Below are positions 1 through 9,894 of a stretch of 64,000 nt of DNA, in pieces. Origin of the DNA: JACPDI01 sp035463475 (GTDB lineage: Bacteria; Acidobacteriota; Vicinamibacteria; Vicinamibacterales; 2-12-FULL-66-21). The DNA lies in contig DATHTE010000131.1 of assembly GCA_035463475.1 (NCBI GenBank), forward strand, positions 1 to 64,000, read 5' to 3'. The notes under the pieces were generated by a model. The model was given only the letters and a program-made list of their open reading frames with translations. It did not search any database and was not told the DNA's origin. Within the stretch, counting starts at the first letter, position 1; each line of letters opens with the position of its first letter. The position numbers were made by a program, and so were the translations under genes.

Positions 1-1337
1 GCCGCAGCAGTCGCAGGAGCGGACGCGCGAGGCGCTGCCGGCGGTGGCGCGGGCGCGGACGCAACGCGTGGCGGCGGCGCTGCCTGGCGCGGAGGCGGTG
101 CCGGCGACACGGCTGACGGTGATACGCGCAGGAGCGGCTCCCGCGTACGCACTTCGGGCGAATCAACGGGCGCGGGCGACACGGCGGGCGCACGAGTCGG
201 CTGGCCGGACGCCGCACGCTCCGGCGCCTCGGTCCCGACCCGCGCACCGGCAATCCTCACGGGGCCGGCGGCGCGGTCGCTCGACGCGTCTGCCCCCCGT
301 TGCGGCTCGACGCGCGCAGGTGTCGTAGGAACGGCTGCCCGCGCGACTGGCGCCTGATCAGCCGTTGCGCCGCGCCTGGGCGCCTCGCGGGTTGCCACGT
401 CGGGTGAGCCCTGGCGGCGAGCGGCGACCCCCGAAGCCGTCGCGGCGTGGCCAGGACTGCCGGCAGCGCCGCCAGGCGCCGCGGCCGGCTGCGGGCGGGC
501 CGGTGGCCGCAGGCTGCTGCCGCCATAGATTGTCAGGAACAGGAGCGCGGCAGCGGCAAGTCCCGCCGGGACCGCGATGCGCGCGACCCGCCGTGCCCGC
601 TTCGGCTGAAGGTGCGACGGACGTCCGGCAACGATCGCCACCCGGAGGCCCGCAACCCTGTCGCGCAACTGCTCCGGCGACAGGTTCCTGATCTTGATCT
701 CGATGTCATCGAGCGCGTCGAGCGTTTCGACGTCGATGTCGAACTCGTCCGCGAGTGGCATCGTGAACGAACGCAGCTCGGGAAGGCTTCCGCACGTGAG
801 GATCTCGGACGCGGAGGTGTCGTGCGACCGACGGACGTCGGCGAACGAGCCTCGAAGGCGCTCGCTCAACTCCGCCAGGAATGCGTAGCGCCGGAGCAGC
901 TCAGAGGAAACCGCTCCCGTTCCGGTCGGCAGCGTCAGGCGCGCCTCGTGGAGCAAGGTGCCCTCGTGTACGACCGCCAACGCTCCGGAAGAGACGTGCA
1001 GGGACACCACCGCCGTCGTCAGTCCCAGCGGGTGCCCGTTGTGGTGCATCTGCGCGACGCGGGCGAGAGCCTCGCCGGGCGTGATGACGCGCTCGACCGA
1101 AAACCCCGCTTGCCGGACGGCGTCCACCCGCGGGTCATCCGGCCAGGCGACCACCTCCGCGCGGCGCGACAGCCCGTATTTCCTGCGGGCGTTCCGCAGG
1201 TCGCCGGCGACCAAGGCGACCTCTCCCGCTCCCTCGACGAGCGCGAAACCGTAGAGCTGAACGCGTCCCCCGCGCTGGCTCACATCGGCCAGGGCGATGG
1301 TCTCGGCGGACAGATCGATGCCGACACGCCTACCCAT
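1..1337 (-). CDS. PilM/MshI-like pilus or secretion assembly protein (3' end outside window)
   Basis: The reading frame opens with ATG at 1337 and runs off the left edge without a stop (445 codons visible). The N-terminus GRRVGIDLSAETIALADV matches the phosphate-1 strand of the actin-like fold used by PilM, GspL and MshI. After about 245 cytoplasmic residues comes one membrane segment (about 251-273, IAVPAGLAAAALLLFLTIYG), then a long Pro/Ala-rich, presumably periplasmic tail. This is the MshI/GspL layout: a cytoplasmic ASKHA domain, one TM helix and a periplasmic part. Other pilus/secretion genes (secretin, ExeA-type ATPase, TPR protein) lie upstream on the same strand, separated by acs and a plus-strand gene, so the cluster probably continues to the left. 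A GGAG sequence precedes the ATG. The family call is inference from architecture, because the tail is low-complexity and diagnostic motifs are few. Confidence 0.6.
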   Translation of the reverse strand, partial: MGRRVGIDLSAETIALADVSQRGGRVQLYGFALVEGAGEVALVAGDLRNARRKYGLSRRAEVVAWPDDPRVDAVRQAGFSVERVITPGEALARVAQMHHNGHPLGLTTAVVSLHVSSGALAVVHEGTLLHEARLTLPTGTGAVSSELLRRYAFLAELSERLRGSFADVRRSHDTSASEILTCGSLPELRSFTMPLADEFDIDVETLDALDDIEIKIRNLSPEQLRDRVAGLRVAIVAGRPSHLQPKRARRVARIAVPAGLAAAALLFLTIYGGSSLRPPARPQPAAAPGGAAGSPGHAATASGVAARRQGSPDVATREAPRRGATADQAPVARAAVPTTPARVEPQRGADASSDRAAGPVRIAGARVGTEAPERAASGQPTRAPAVSPAPVDSPEVRTREPLLRVSPSAVSPAPPPRQAAPPPRVASAPAPPPAAPRASAPATAA

Positions 1338-1423
1338 GCTCGATCTCCATCTCGGTCTGCGGTGGTGTTTCCATTAGACCGGCGGAGGCAGCGTGGGGGC
1401 AAGCCCAGCGGGAAGATGGGGTT

Positions 1424-1429
1424 TATCAT
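1424..1429 (+). promoter_or_regulatory. candidate -10 box (TATCAT) for the GGDEF-like gene
   Basis: TATCAT ends 8 nt before the ATG at 1438, which would place the transcription start at or next to the start codon. No clear -35 is visible. It matches a spacing seen before many genes in this window. Confidence 0.35.
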
Positions 1430-1437
1430 GAGTCCCG

Positions 1438-2568
1438 ATGTGCCCGCAGTCGGAGCCGATCTCGGACGACGGGCTCCGCCAGGAGGCCGCGGCGGTCGTG
1501 CGCGAGCGTACGCCGTCGCTGGTGTCCGATCTCGCGGGCGAGCTGCGGTCGCGGTACCCGGACTCGCTCGGCGACGAAGAAGCGCAATCCGCGGCGGGCC
1601 TGATCGTGACGCTCCTCACGTCGGCGTTGGAAAACGGCGACGTCAGCCCAAGATCGGGCGCGCTCCACGACCTCGAGCGGCTTTCTCACAGCGCCCTCGG
1701 GACGCGGAACCTGTTTCACAGCGTGGACCAGGCCTGCGTGATCATCGCCGACGAACTGGCGCTCGACGCGGACATCGGCGCGACGTCCGAGCCATGGCTG
1801 AGGGTGCTCACGCTCGTGCGCCTGGCGGCGTTCGACGTCCTCGCGGCATTCACCGCCCGTCTCCTGGACACGCCGGCACACGGCGCGGTCCGCGACCCGC
1901 TCACGACGCTCATCGCGCACCCCGTGTTCGTGCTCGCGCTACAGCACGAGACATACCGCGCGGTGCGGCGTCACGGCTCGTTCGCCCTCATTCTTTTCGA
2001 CGTGGACAACCTGGCACGAATCAACCGCGAGCACGGCTACGGCGTCGGCGACCGGGTCCTCGAGCGGCTCGGTATCCTCGCGCAGCGGTTCTTCCGCACG
2101 CTCGACTGGGTGTCGCGTTACGACGAGGACGCGATCGTGGCACTGCTGCCGGATACCTCCCTCGATCAGGCGGCGCTGCTGGCGACGCGCTTCCGCGAAA
2201 CGGTGCAGCAGCGCCTCATCCTGCTGGATCACACGACGGACGTGCGGGCCGTCGTAACCTTGAGCGCGGCAGTCGTCGGCGCCGAGCACATCGAGGCCGA
2301 ACTGGAACCGTCGGTGATCATGGCCGAGGCCGAGGTGGCGCTGGCGCGCGCGAAGATGGGGAGAAAGAACCGCACCGAGACCGTCGCGCTGCTGCCGACG
2401 TCGGTGACCCTGCTCGCGGCCGCGGGAATGCTGAACTGCTCGGCGCTCGAAATCCGTCAGCTTGTGCGATCGGGAAAGCTGCCTGCCGCCCGCCGCGGCC
2501 GGCATTATCACGTGGACCGGAAGGACATCGAGCGGCTGAAAGCGCAACGCACCACGGAAGGCCGCTGA
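1438..2568 (+). CDS. degenerate GGDEF-domain protein with C-terminal excisionase-type HTH
   Basis: 376 aa, soluble. An N-terminal helical region (about 1-165) is followed by a GGDEF-family fold (about 175-305) with recognisable FDVDNLARINREHGYGVGD and VLERLG segments. The signature that should read RYGGDEF is RYDEDAI, so the two glycines and the glutamate are gone and diguanylate cyclase activity is not expected. The last 60 residues (SVTLLAAAGMLNCSALE...GRHYHVDRKDIERL) form a MerR/excisionase-type helix-turn-helix of the kind used to bind DNA. The whole reads as a one-component regulator in which a dead GGDEF module is a sensor or dimeriser. It diverges from the PilM-like gene across 100 bp and may regulate that cluster (inference). 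Confidence 0.75.
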   Translation: MCPQSEPISDDGLRQEAAAVVRERTPSLVSDLAGELRSRYPDSLGDEEAQSAAGLIVTLLTSALENGDVSPRSGALHDLERLSHSALGTRNLFHSVDQACVIIADELALDADIGATSEPWLRVLTLVRLAAFDVLAAFTARLLDTPAHGAVRDPLTTLIAHPVFVLALQHETYRAVRRHGSFALILFDVDNLARINREHGYGVGDRVLERLGILAQRFFRTLDWVSRYDEDAIVALLPDTSLDQAALLATRFRETVQQRLILLDHTTDVRAVVTLSAAVVGAEHIEAELEPSVIMAEAEVALARAKMGRKNRTETVALLPTSVTLLAAAGMLNCSALEIRQLVRSGKLPAARRGRHYHVDRKDIERLKAQRTTEGR

Positions 2569-2717
2569 CAGGCGCGTTCTCTGAGGAACAGGGAACGGGG
2601 GAACGCAGAGGCAGGCTGGCCGCCGGCGCGTTCGCGCCGCCCGGATGCGAGAAGGAGCGAAGGAATGAGCGGCGTCCGGCCCAGGCTCATTCCTACGCCC
2701 CTTCTCACGTCCAGGCA

Positions 2718-2746
2718 GGCCCGACGAAGTCAGGTGAAGTCGGGCC
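2718..2746. terminator. perfect 8-bp inverted repeat between convergent genes
   Basis: GGCCCGAC (2718-2725) and GTCGGGCC (2739-2746) are perfectly complementary around a 13-nt loop. It lies in the 238-bp gap between the 3' ends of two convergent genes, where a bidirectional terminator would be expected. There is no U-tract on either strand, so intrinsic termination is uncertain. Nothing else is seen in 2569-2806. Confidence 0.35.
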
Positions 2747-2806
2747 GGCGGTCAGGCACTCGATCTTCGCGTCCCCTGCGCTCTCTGCGGTGAGAGACTT
2801 CAGGGC

Positions 2807-4768
<1,962 letters not shown>

Positions 4769-4781
4769 AGGAACGGACAGT

Positions 4782-6197
4782 CTACCGCAGGCGGGCTGCC
4801 AGCGACTCGACCCGCGCGCGGACATCCGGCGCGAGCCGCGCGTGCTCCACGCCCGCGTGGTCCAGAAAATCCCGGTAGTGCTCGAGGGCCCGCGCAATCT
4901 CACCTGCCTCGTCGTACAGCAGAGCCAGGTTGTAGTGGGCCGCAGGATTGGCCGGGTCGATCGTGATGGCACGCAACAGCGACGTGCGCGCGGCCTCGCC
5001 GTTCCCGGCGCTCTTCTGCGCGAGCGCCAGGTTGACGAGGGCATCAGTGTCCGCCGAGTCGATGGCCAGCGCGATCTCGAACTCGGCCATGGCCTGCTCG
5101 ATCCGACCCTGGCGCATGAGCACGACACCGAGATTGTTGTGCGCCCGACCGTAACGCGTGTTGATGAACGTCGCGCGCTGGAACGCTCGGATCGCGTCGT
5201 CGAGCAGTCCTTTTTCCTGGTAGAGGAGGCCGAGGTTGTTGTGCGCCTCGGCGTTGAGCTCGTTGCGTTCGAGCACCGCGCGATAGTGCGTCAGCGCCCG
5301 CTCAAAGTCGCCCGCCCGCTGGTAGTAGAGCGCGAGCCTGAACTCGTCTCGCGCGGGCGCGTCGGCGGGCGTATCGGCCTGTGCCTGCGTCTCTGCGCGT
5401 GCAGGTCTCGGCGCGGGCGCTCGGTGAACCGCAGCCCGGTCCGCGGGCTTTGCCTCAGGGCGCGCCGCAAGAGCGCTCGGCGGCACGCTCGTCTCGACCC
5501 GCGGCGCTGTTGGCGTCGTGCGCGGGACGGGCGGTGGCGTCGGCGCTGACGCTTCGGCGCGCGGCGGCGGGGGGGTGGCGCGCGGCGGGGGCGGCGCCTG
5601 TTTCGAAACCTGTGGCAGCGTCGCGGCGGGTTTCGGTGACGCTTGCGCGGGCGGCGGTTCGGCGGGCGCGGAAATCGCCGGCGCCGGCTTCAACGCGGGC
5701 GGAAGCGTTGGCGGGCTCGCTCTCGCGACCGTGCCCGACGAGGGCGACGCCTGTCCGGGCGGGGCGCCACGCGTCGCGGTTGACCCTGTCACCGGCGCGG
5801 TGGGTGTCGCGCGTGACGGGCCCGCCGGTGACGCGGCTCCGGGCACGCTGCCCGGCGCCGCCGATTGGGGCGTGCCCGGCGGCTGGCTCGCCCTCGGCGC
5901 CGCTGGAGCCGAAGCCGCGGGACCTTGACGCTGCATCGACGGCGCGGCCTGGTTTGCTGGCGCGGCCCGGTCTGCCGGCGCAGCCGGAAAAAGCTGGGGC
6001 CTCAGCCACACAGCGGCAGCGACGAACAGTGCCCCTGCCATCACGAGGACCATGCGCGGCGACAGCGACTGCCGTCGTCGCTGCGCGGAGTAGCCGAGCG
6101 TGGCGAGCACGGCATCCGCCTGGCTGGCCCTGCCCTCCGGGCCTCGCGTGGACCCGCGGCTCCGGCCGCGGCGCAACGCATCGAGCAGGAGGCTCAT
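4782..6197 (-). CDS. GspB/MshN-like TPR protein of the pilus/secretion cluster
   Basis: 471 aa. The N-terminus MSLLLDALRR resembles the start motif of GspB/ExeB-type proteins. A single TM helix follows (about 48-65), then about 215 residues of Pro/Ala-rich linker, then at least four tetratricopeptide repeats (about 290-455; for example AHNNLGLLYQEKGLLDDAI and AHNNLGVVLMRQGRIEQA). The TPR end is what MshN has in MSHA pilus clusters, so the protein looks intermediate between GspB and MshN. The predicted topology is a short cytoplasmic tail with a periplasmic linker and TPR domain. It starts 2 nt after the stop of the ExeA-like ATPase, so the two are translationally linked. It probably helps assemble or anchor the secretin complex. 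Confidence 0.75.
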   Translation of the reverse strand: MSLLLDALRRGRSRGSTRGPEGRASQADAVLATLGYSAQRRRQSLSPRMVLVMAGALFVAAAVWLRPQLFPAAPADRAAPANQAAPSMQRQGPAASAPAAPRASQPPGTPQSAAPGSVPGAASPAGPSRATPTAPVTGSTATRGAPPGQASPSSGTVARASPPTLPPALKPAPAISAPAEPPPAQASPKPAATLPQVSKQAPPPPRATPPPPRAEASAPTPPPVPRTTPTAPRVETSVPPSALAARPEAKPADRAAVHRAPAPRPARAETQAQADTPADAPARDEFRLALYYQRAGDFERALTHYRAVLERNELNAEAHNNLGLLYQEKGLLDDAIRAFQRATFINTRYGRAHNNLGVVLMRQGRIEQAMAEFEIALAIDSADTDALVNLALAQKSAGNGEAARTSLLRAITIDPANPAAHYNLALLYDEAGEIARALEHYRDFLDHAGVEHARLAPDVRARVESLAARLR

Positions 6198-6199
6198 GA

Positions 6200-7477
6200 T
6201 CAGTTCAGGACGACGCGGGCAGCCGCGAAGCCCGCAACCTGTCGCAGCCGGCTTTCGTCCGCCCTCGCCCGCTCGGGGTCATCGTACGTCCCGACGAGCA
6301 ACTGCAGCCACCGCGATCCATCTCCAGGATCAACGGTCGCCTGGTGCGGCGTGAAGCCGAGTTGCTGCAGCTCTGTCGCGCGCGCGGCCGCGTCCGCCTC
6401 GCTCTGGAACGATCCGACGAGGATCGAGAAGCTCGCACGGCGAACGCTGCGCGTCTCGGCCGCCGGCACGATGGGCGCCGGCTGCGCCGCCGCGACCTCC
6501 GCTCTCGCCCTCGCGCGGACATCCGGTATCGACCCGGGCTGCCTGGCGAGCGCCACGGCCAGCGCCGTCACCAGCAGCAGAGCGGCGCTCGTGCCGAGCA
6601 GCGCCGCGCGCCGGCGGATCCACGCGCGCCAGAAAGGCGCGGCCAGCGCCAGGTCGAGGTTCGAGGCCGCGCTCTTCAGCAGGACCGGCGTGATCCGGTT
6701 CGTTCGCTCCGAGTAGCCGCCGAGCAAGGCGCGATCGCACAGCAGGTTGATCAGGCGCGGCGTTCCACCCGTGAAACGGTGCACGAGGTCGAGCGCCCGC
6801 GGCGTGAACGAGACGTTTGCGCTGCCTCCCGCGATGGCGAGCCGGTGGGCGACGTACGCCGCGCACTCGTCGCGGCTGAGCGGCTTCAGCTCGTACCGGA
6901 TCGACACGCGCTGATCGAGCTGCCGCATCGACGGCGCCCGGAGAATCGTCTGCAGGTTGAGCTGTCCGACGAGCACGATCTGCAGCAGCTTTTCCTTGTC
7001 CGTTTCGAGGTTCGACAGGATCCGGATCTGCTCCAGCACCTGCGGCGGCAGGTTCTGCGCCTCGTCGATGATCAGCAGCGCCCGAGCGCGCAACGGCTGC
7101 AGCGAGAGCAGGAACTCGTTCAGCGTGTCGATCAGCTCCTGCTTGCTGACCCCCGCCAGCCGGCCGCGCTTCACCTCCTCGCGGGAAACGACGCCGAAAT
7201 CCTGCAGCACCAGGCGGAGCAGGTCGTCCTCGCTGATGAAGGGGTTGAGCACGAGCGCGGTGAACGTCTTCCGATCGAGCTGCTCGAGGATGGCGCGGCA
7301 CAACGTCGTCTTGCCCGTGCCGATGTCTCCGGTGACGACGACGAACCCTTCGCGCCTGCGGATCGCGTACTGGAGCAGATCGAAGGCGTTCGCGTGCGTC
7401 TCGCTCTTGTAGAGATACTTCGGGTCTGGGGTCAGGCTGAAAGGCTTTTCGGTGAAGCCGTAGTAATCCTCGTACAT
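6200..7477 (-). CDS. ExeA/MshM-type AAA ATPase with C-terminal SPOR domain
   Basis: 425 aa. The start MYEDYYGFTEKPFSLTPDP is typical of ExeA/GspA/MshM. Walker A GDIGTGKTT is at about 50-58 and Walker B ALLIIDEAQN at about 133-142, followed by an AAA lid. A membrane helix lies at about 285-312. The C-terminal 80 residues (FSILVGSFQSEADAAARATEL ... GTYDDPERA) form a SPOR domain, which in characterised proteins binds glycan strands stripped of stem peptides. Classical ExeA uses a different peptidoglycan-binding module, so SPOR looks like a functional replacement for locating the secretin in the cell wall. It lies between the secretin gene (20 nt upstream) and the TPR gene (2 nt downstream). Confidence 0.85.
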   Translation of the reverse strand: MYEDYYGFTEKPFSLTPDPKYLYKSETHANAFDLLQYAIRRREGFVVVTGDIGTGKTTLCRAILEQLDRKTFTALVLNPFISEDDLLRLVLQDFGVVSREEVKRGRLAGVSKQELIDTLNEFLLSLQPLRARALLIIDEAQNLPPQVLEQIRILSNLETDKEKLLQIVLVGQLNLQTILRAPSMRQLDQRVSIRYELKPLSRDECAAYVAHRLAIAGGSANVSFTPRALDLVHRFTGGTPRLINLLCDRALLGGYSERTNRITPVLLKSAASNLDLALAAPFWRAWIRRRAALLGTSAALLLVTALAVALARQPGSIPDVRARARAEVAAAQPAPIVPAAETRSVRRASFSILVGSFQSEADAAARATELQQLGFTPHQATVDPGDGSRWLQLLVGTYDDPERARADESRLRQVAGFAAARVVLN

Positions 7478-7497
7478 GGGGAGCTCTCCCAGTCGTC

Positions 7498-8886
7498 CTA
7501 ACCTTTCACGCGCGCGGTCAGCAGCACGGCCAGCTCCGAGCGCGGCTTCTGTGCGGTCTGGCGCCGGAACAGTGCCGCCAGCCCAGTCGAGGTCTCCGGC
7601 TGCTGATCGCGGCTGCGCCGCAAGCCGGACAACACGAGCGTTTCGCCGTCGCGAAGCCGCGCGGCGGTGCTCAGCTCGTTGACGGCCATCACCGCGGTCC
7701 GCCTATCACGCGAACCGGTTTGGCCGACGCGCTGCGTTACGCTGGGGGACACGCTCATGAACACCACGCCGTCGGCCGTGATGTGCGGCGTCACGGCCAG
7801 CGTCAGTCCTTCGAGCGGAGCCGCGGTGCGCTCCCGATCATTCGCGCGCTCGAACGTGACGTTCTGCAGGCCGATCCGCAACAGCGCGGGCTCGTTGTGC
7901 AGCGCGGGCACTCGCGGGCTCGCGAGCACGGCGACGTCACCCTGCTCGTCGAGCGCGTCGATCAGCGCCTCGAAATCGATCGGCGCGACGGCGCCCGCGG
8001 CGGGCGCCGTTCGCGCCCTGGCGAACGCCGCCGTCCAGTCCACCCTGGTCGCGGAGGAATCGCTCAGGGTCACCTCGACGACCCGCGCCTCGATTTCGAC
8101 CTGACGGCGCAACCGCCGCTCGATCGTCTCGACGTAGATCCCGACGCGATCGAGCCGGTCGGGGTAATCGGTCACCTGCACGACGCCTGCACGTCGATCC
8201 AGCGCGAAACGGCCGTCGGCGGACAGGAGCGCACGGACTCCAGCCGCGATGTCTTCGAACGCGTCCCCGCTGTTCTTCCAGGTCACGCTCGCCTGGCTGC
8301 CGTTCGCGCCATCGCCAGAGGGAGACGTGGAGGCGATGAGACTCCCCTGCCCTTCCCGCTGCGTCACCGCGACGTTCAGGTCGAAGAACCGGGTTGCGGT
8401 GCGGCGCCGAATCACACGGATGACGGCGCCCTCGACCTCGTAGTCGAGACCCTGCGCGGTGATCACCAGGTCCAGCGCCTGGCGGAGCGTCACGCCGGAC
8501 AGCTCGCCGATGAACGTCCCCTCGAGCCCCGGCTCGGTCACGAGGCTCAGGCCCGTCCCGCGCACGAGGAGCAGCAGCACGTCGCGGATGGGCAGCGGTT
8601 CCGCGAAGCGCATCGACAGCGGCCGGACCGCGTCGAGCGTCACGGACGCCCCGGGCTCCTCGAGCCGCGTCACCGGGAGCGGCATCAGCGGCTGCGGCTG
8701 ACCGAGCCCCGTCCCGGCGGACGGCATGGAGGGATCACCGGACCAAACCGGCCTCGCGTCACCGGACTGCGATCCGGAATCCAGCCGCACGACGAGGAGC
8801 GGCTGCAGCGGCCGCGACTGCGCGGCGAGGCCGGAGGCCACCGCCACCGCCAGGCCGGTAGCCGAGATAAGCCTAAGCCGAGTCAT
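7498..8886 (-). CDS. secretin (MshL/PilQ/GspD family)
   Basis: 462 aa with a cleavable signal peptide (about 1-22). Residues about 90-165 form a short secretin/TonB N-terminal-like domain (PIRDVLLLLVRGTGLSLVT). The C-terminal half carries the secretin core: VEIEARVVEVTLSDSSATRVDW, then VLASPRVPALHNEPALLRIG, and the final LRDGETLVLSGLRR strand. It would form the outer-membrane channel for a type IV pilus or type II-like secretion machine. It is the first gene of the minus-strand set secretin - ATPase/SPOR - TPR, the mshL-mshM-mshN order of MSHA clusters. The usual VPFLGDIPVLG loop is not recognisable here. The ATG at 8886 has no strong ribosome site. Confidence 0.85.
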   Translation of the reverse strand: MTRLRLISATGLAVAVASGLAAQSRPLQPLLVVRLDSGSQSGDARPVWSGDPSMPSAGTGLGQPQPLMPLPVTRLEEPGASVTLDAVRPLSMRFAEPLPIRDVLLLLVRGTGLSLVTEPGLEGTFIGELSGVTLRQALDLVITAQGLDYEVEGAVIRVIRRRTATRFFDLNVAVTQREGQGSLIASTSPSGDGANGSQASVTWKNSGDAFEDIAAGVRALLSADGRFALDRRAGVVQVTDYPDRLDRVGIYVETIERRLRRQVEIEARVVEVTLSDSSATRVDWTAAFARARTAPAAGAVAPIDFEALIDALDEQGDVAVLASPRVPALHNEPALLRIGLQNVTFERANDRERTAAPLEGLTLAVTPHITADGVVFMSVSPSVTQRVGQTGSRDRRTAVMAVNELSTAARLRDGETLVLSGLRRSRDQQPETSTGLAALFRRQTAQKPRSELAVLLTARVKG

Positions 8887-8994
8887 TTGAATCGTTTAGC
8901 GAGACAGAACGGCGCACGCCGGCCCAGCCTGGCCCGCTTTTTCACATACTTTCTCGGTTCGGGCGGGGGCGCCCGATAGAGCAGAGCTTCGCGG

Positions 8995-9080
8995 TCAGGC
9001 TTCAGGCTTCAGGCTTCCGCATTCGCCATCGCGCCTCGGGATTCGCGCCTTCGGCATTCGCGCCTTCGGCAGTCGGCATT
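8995..9080. repeat. intergenic word repeats (TCAGGCT x3, then GCATTCG/GCCTTCGGC words)
   Basis: Three exact TCAGGCT heptamers in tandem (8995-9015) are followed by a degenerate run of GGCATTCG and CGCCTTCGG words to about 9080. They fill the gap between the secretin gene and the small membrane protein gene. Related words occur at 15583-15700, 38478-38508 and 54853-54960. Confidence 0.75.
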
Positions 9081-9091
9081 CGGCATTGCTC

Positions 9092-9628
9092 TCAGGGTGC
9101 CGGTGGGAGGTCGGCGGGCGAGACCGGCGACCACGGCGCGGGAGGCTGATCCCCCTTCTTGAAGAGGGCAGCGCCGAGCAACCCGCCGAGCATCGCGAAG
9201 ATCGGATTGATGATCAACGAGATGACCAACCCGAGCAACGACGCCATCAGGTTCAAGGCTGGTCCCTGGCGCCGCTGCGCGATCGCTTCCTCGACCATCG
9301 GCGGGACGTCGCCGACCAACTCCGGGAGGCGCGACAGCAGGTAGAGATCGATCTGCTGCTGAAACGGCGACATCAACAGCCCGACGACGGTGCCAATCAC
9401 TGCGCCGCACAGCCCGGCGAGCAGCCCGACGAGCGCGCCGTCGCCGGTCGTGATGGCGTAGGGATGGTTCTGCTGCAGGAGCCACGCAGCCAGCAGACCG
9501 CCGACCACGACCCAGAGACAGCAGCACGCATTCGCGTACGAGATGAACGGCAGCGCGGACAACACGCCCATGAACACGCCGCCGAGCAGCGCGGGCTGGA
9601 GCTTCGGGGGAGATGGAGGAGGCTGCAT
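9092..9628 (-). CDS. small multi-pass membrane protein, function unknown
   Basis: 178 aa. Hydrophobic segments at about 11-30, 36-52, 64-88 and 125-150 suggest four membrane helices. The first pairs contain Gly-rich, zipper-like stretches (LVGLLAGLCGAVIGTVVGLL) and a CCC run near residue 36. Both termini are proline-rich (MQPPPSPP; ADLPPAP), a frequent feature of small DUF-type membrane proteins. There is a clear AGGAG site 7 nt before the ATG. The gene stands between two repeat islands, downstream of inositol-phosphate synthase on the same strand, and gives no context clue. I do not recognise a named family. Confidence 0.7.
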   Translation of the reverse strand: MQPPPSPPKLQPALLGGVFMGVLSALPFISYANACCCLWVVVGGLLAAWLLQQNHPYAITTGDGALVGLLAGLCGAVIGTVVGLLMSPFQQQIDLYLLSRLPELVGDVPPMVEEAIAQRRQGPALNLMASLLGLVISLIINPIFAMLGGLLGAALFKKGDQPPAPWSPVSPADLPPAP

Positions 9629-9642
9629 TACATGACTCCTGT

Positions 9643-9890
9643 CAATCGGTAATTGACAATCGGGTCATCGGGTAATCGCACGATCGGTAAACGGGAAATG
9701 GCAATCGGGTAGTTTGGAACCGGTAATCGGGCGATCGGGCAATCGGGCAATCGGGCAATCGGGCAATCGGGCAATCGGGCAATCGGGCAATCGATGTCTC
9801 GATAACCCGATCAAACTATCCGATTACCCATCCCCCGATTGCCGATCGTGCGATTACCCGATGACCCGATCATCAATTGCCGATGGTCTC
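9643..9890. repeat. AATCGGGC octamer array inside an inverted repeat island
   Basis: From 9725 to 9788 there are eight contiguous 8-bp units AATCGGGC (the second is GATCGGGC). Flanking sequence from 9643 carries looser AATCGGGT/ATCGGTAA words in the same orientation, while 9800-9885 carries the reverse-complement words (ACCCGATC, CCGATTACCC, CCCGATTGCC). The island therefore has two arms of opposite orientation and could fold into a long imperfect hairpin in RNA or single-stranded DNA. It separates the 3' end of ino1 from the next minus-strand gene. It is not a CRISPR, because there are no unique spacers. Confidence 0.9.
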
Positions 9891-9894
9891 GACA

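Noticed and set aside
1438..2568. Active diguanylate cyclase
   Set aside because: The signature reads RYDEDAI; the residues needed for catalysis are missing.
8887..8994. Possible terminator or promoter around CTTTTTCACATAC upstream of the secretin gene
   Set aside because: No stable stem precedes the T-run and no paired -35/-10 hexamers fit the secretin start.
9725..9788. CRISPR-like array
   Set aside because: The units are 8 bp and contiguous with no spacers, and no cas gene is nearby.
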